Part shown: positions 11,549 to 11,900 of the stretch, piece by piece
Numbering within the stretch: the first letter of the stretch is position 1
Layout of the letters: every line of letters begins with the position of its first letter
Notes under the pieces: generated by a model
What the model was told of the DNA's origin: nothing
The model's input: only the letters and a program-made list of their open reading frames with translations
Databases searched by the model: none
Translations under genes and position numbers: made by a program
NCBI GenBank assembly: GCA_031288035.1
Contig: JAITSG010000008.1
Span: 1-11,900, forward strand
Length of the DNA: 11,900 nucleotides
Direction: 5' to 3'
Source: Rickettsiales bacterium
GTDB lineage: Bacteria > Pseudomonadota > Alphaproteobacteria > Rs-D84 > CACZYB01

Positions 11549-11900
11549 ATGGATTTGGTGCCGATAGTAGTTGAGCAGACCGCCAGGGGCGAGCGCAGCT
11601 TCGACATATTCTCGCGGCTTTTGAAGGAGCGCATAGTGTTTCTTTCCGGCAAGGTCGACCAGGTTTCGGCTAGCCTTGTCGTGGCCCAGCTGATATTCCT
11701 GGAATCCGAGAATCCGGACAAGGACATATTCATGTACATAAACTCGCCCGGCGGCGTGATAACCGACGGCATGGCTATATACGACACCATGCAGTACGTA
11801 AAGCCGGACGTTTCCACGCTCTGCATAGGCCAGGCGGCGAGCATGGGGAGCTTTCTTTTGGCCGCCGGGGCAAAGGGCAAGAGGTTCGCCTTGGCCAATT
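11549..11900 (+). CDS. clpP: ATP-dependent Clp protease proteolytic subunit ClpP (5' part)
   Basis: Serine peptidase that forms the tetradecameric chamber working with ClpX or ClpA in cytoplasmic protein turnover. The window holds the first 117 residues: the N-terminal loop [33 protein letters not shown], the INSPGG motif (65-70), and the catalytic serine in [14 protein letters not shown] at Ser98, matching mature E. coli Ser97. His and Asp of the triad lie beyond the edge. The start at 11549 is preferred over the in-frame ATG at 11537 because GGAGG (11539-11543) is 5 nt before it. It has its own promoter. The trigger-factor gene that usually precedes clpP is not here; the preceding gene is a small secreted protein. 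Confidence 0.97.
   Translation, partial: MDLVPIVVEQTARGERSFDIFSRLLKERIVFLSGKVDQVSASLVVAQLIFLESENPDKDIFMYINSPGGVITDGMAIYDTMQYVKPDVSTLCIGQAASMGSFLLAAGAKGKRFALAN

Noticed and set aside
11482..11898. 138-residue minus-strand ORF over clpP
   Set aside because: It is antisense to the unmistakable ClpP sequence and has no features of its own.

Overview
This window is GC-rich and gene-dense. It looks like chromosomal DNA of an alphaproteobacterium-like organism, probably uncultured. The best clues are NusA, whose C-terminal tandem helix-hairpin-helix repeats match alphaproteobacterial NusA, and the N-terminal region of IF-2. Ile is often encoded by ATA and Arg by AGG. No tree could be run, so the lineage is an inference.

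Layout from left to right. (1) The tail of an unknown protein, then a tRNA-Asp(GTC) gene with its own promoter and a bidirectional terminator. (2) A minus-strand metal cassette: a 43-residue metallothionein-like peptide with 13 Cys, a three-helix membrane protein with Cys motifs, and a CsoR-type Cu(I)-sensing repressor. It has one strong promoter in which two CsoR-like palindromes are embedded. (3) Diverging from it, a plus-strand pair: a lipoprotein consisting only of a trigger-factor-type PPIase domain, then glucose-6-phosphate isomerase (pgi). (4) A convergent UvrD/PcrA-type helicase on the minus strand. (5) Two tandem transcription units at 5511-6686, the most unusual part. Each has a promoter, a roughly 170-nt highly structured and apparently pseudoknotted leader RNA, a Shine-Dalgarno site, and a small secreted protein with paired cysteines. 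Leaders and promoters are near-copies exactly 714 bp apart, with compensatory changes in their stems, but the two proteins are unrelated in sequence. (6) The rimP-nusA-infB operon on the minus strand. It has an intrinsic-terminator-like hairpin in its leader, an unusually short RimP, and no ylxR gene between nusA and infB. (7) A third small secreted Cys-rich protein, divergent from rimP and with no structured leader. (8) The 5' part of clpP.

The housekeeping genes (pgi, uvrD/pcrA, rimP-nusA-infB, clpP, tRNA-Asp) are ordinary. The novelty candidates are the duplicated structured leaders driving small secreted disulfide-type proteins and the compact self-regulated metallothionein/CsoR cassette.
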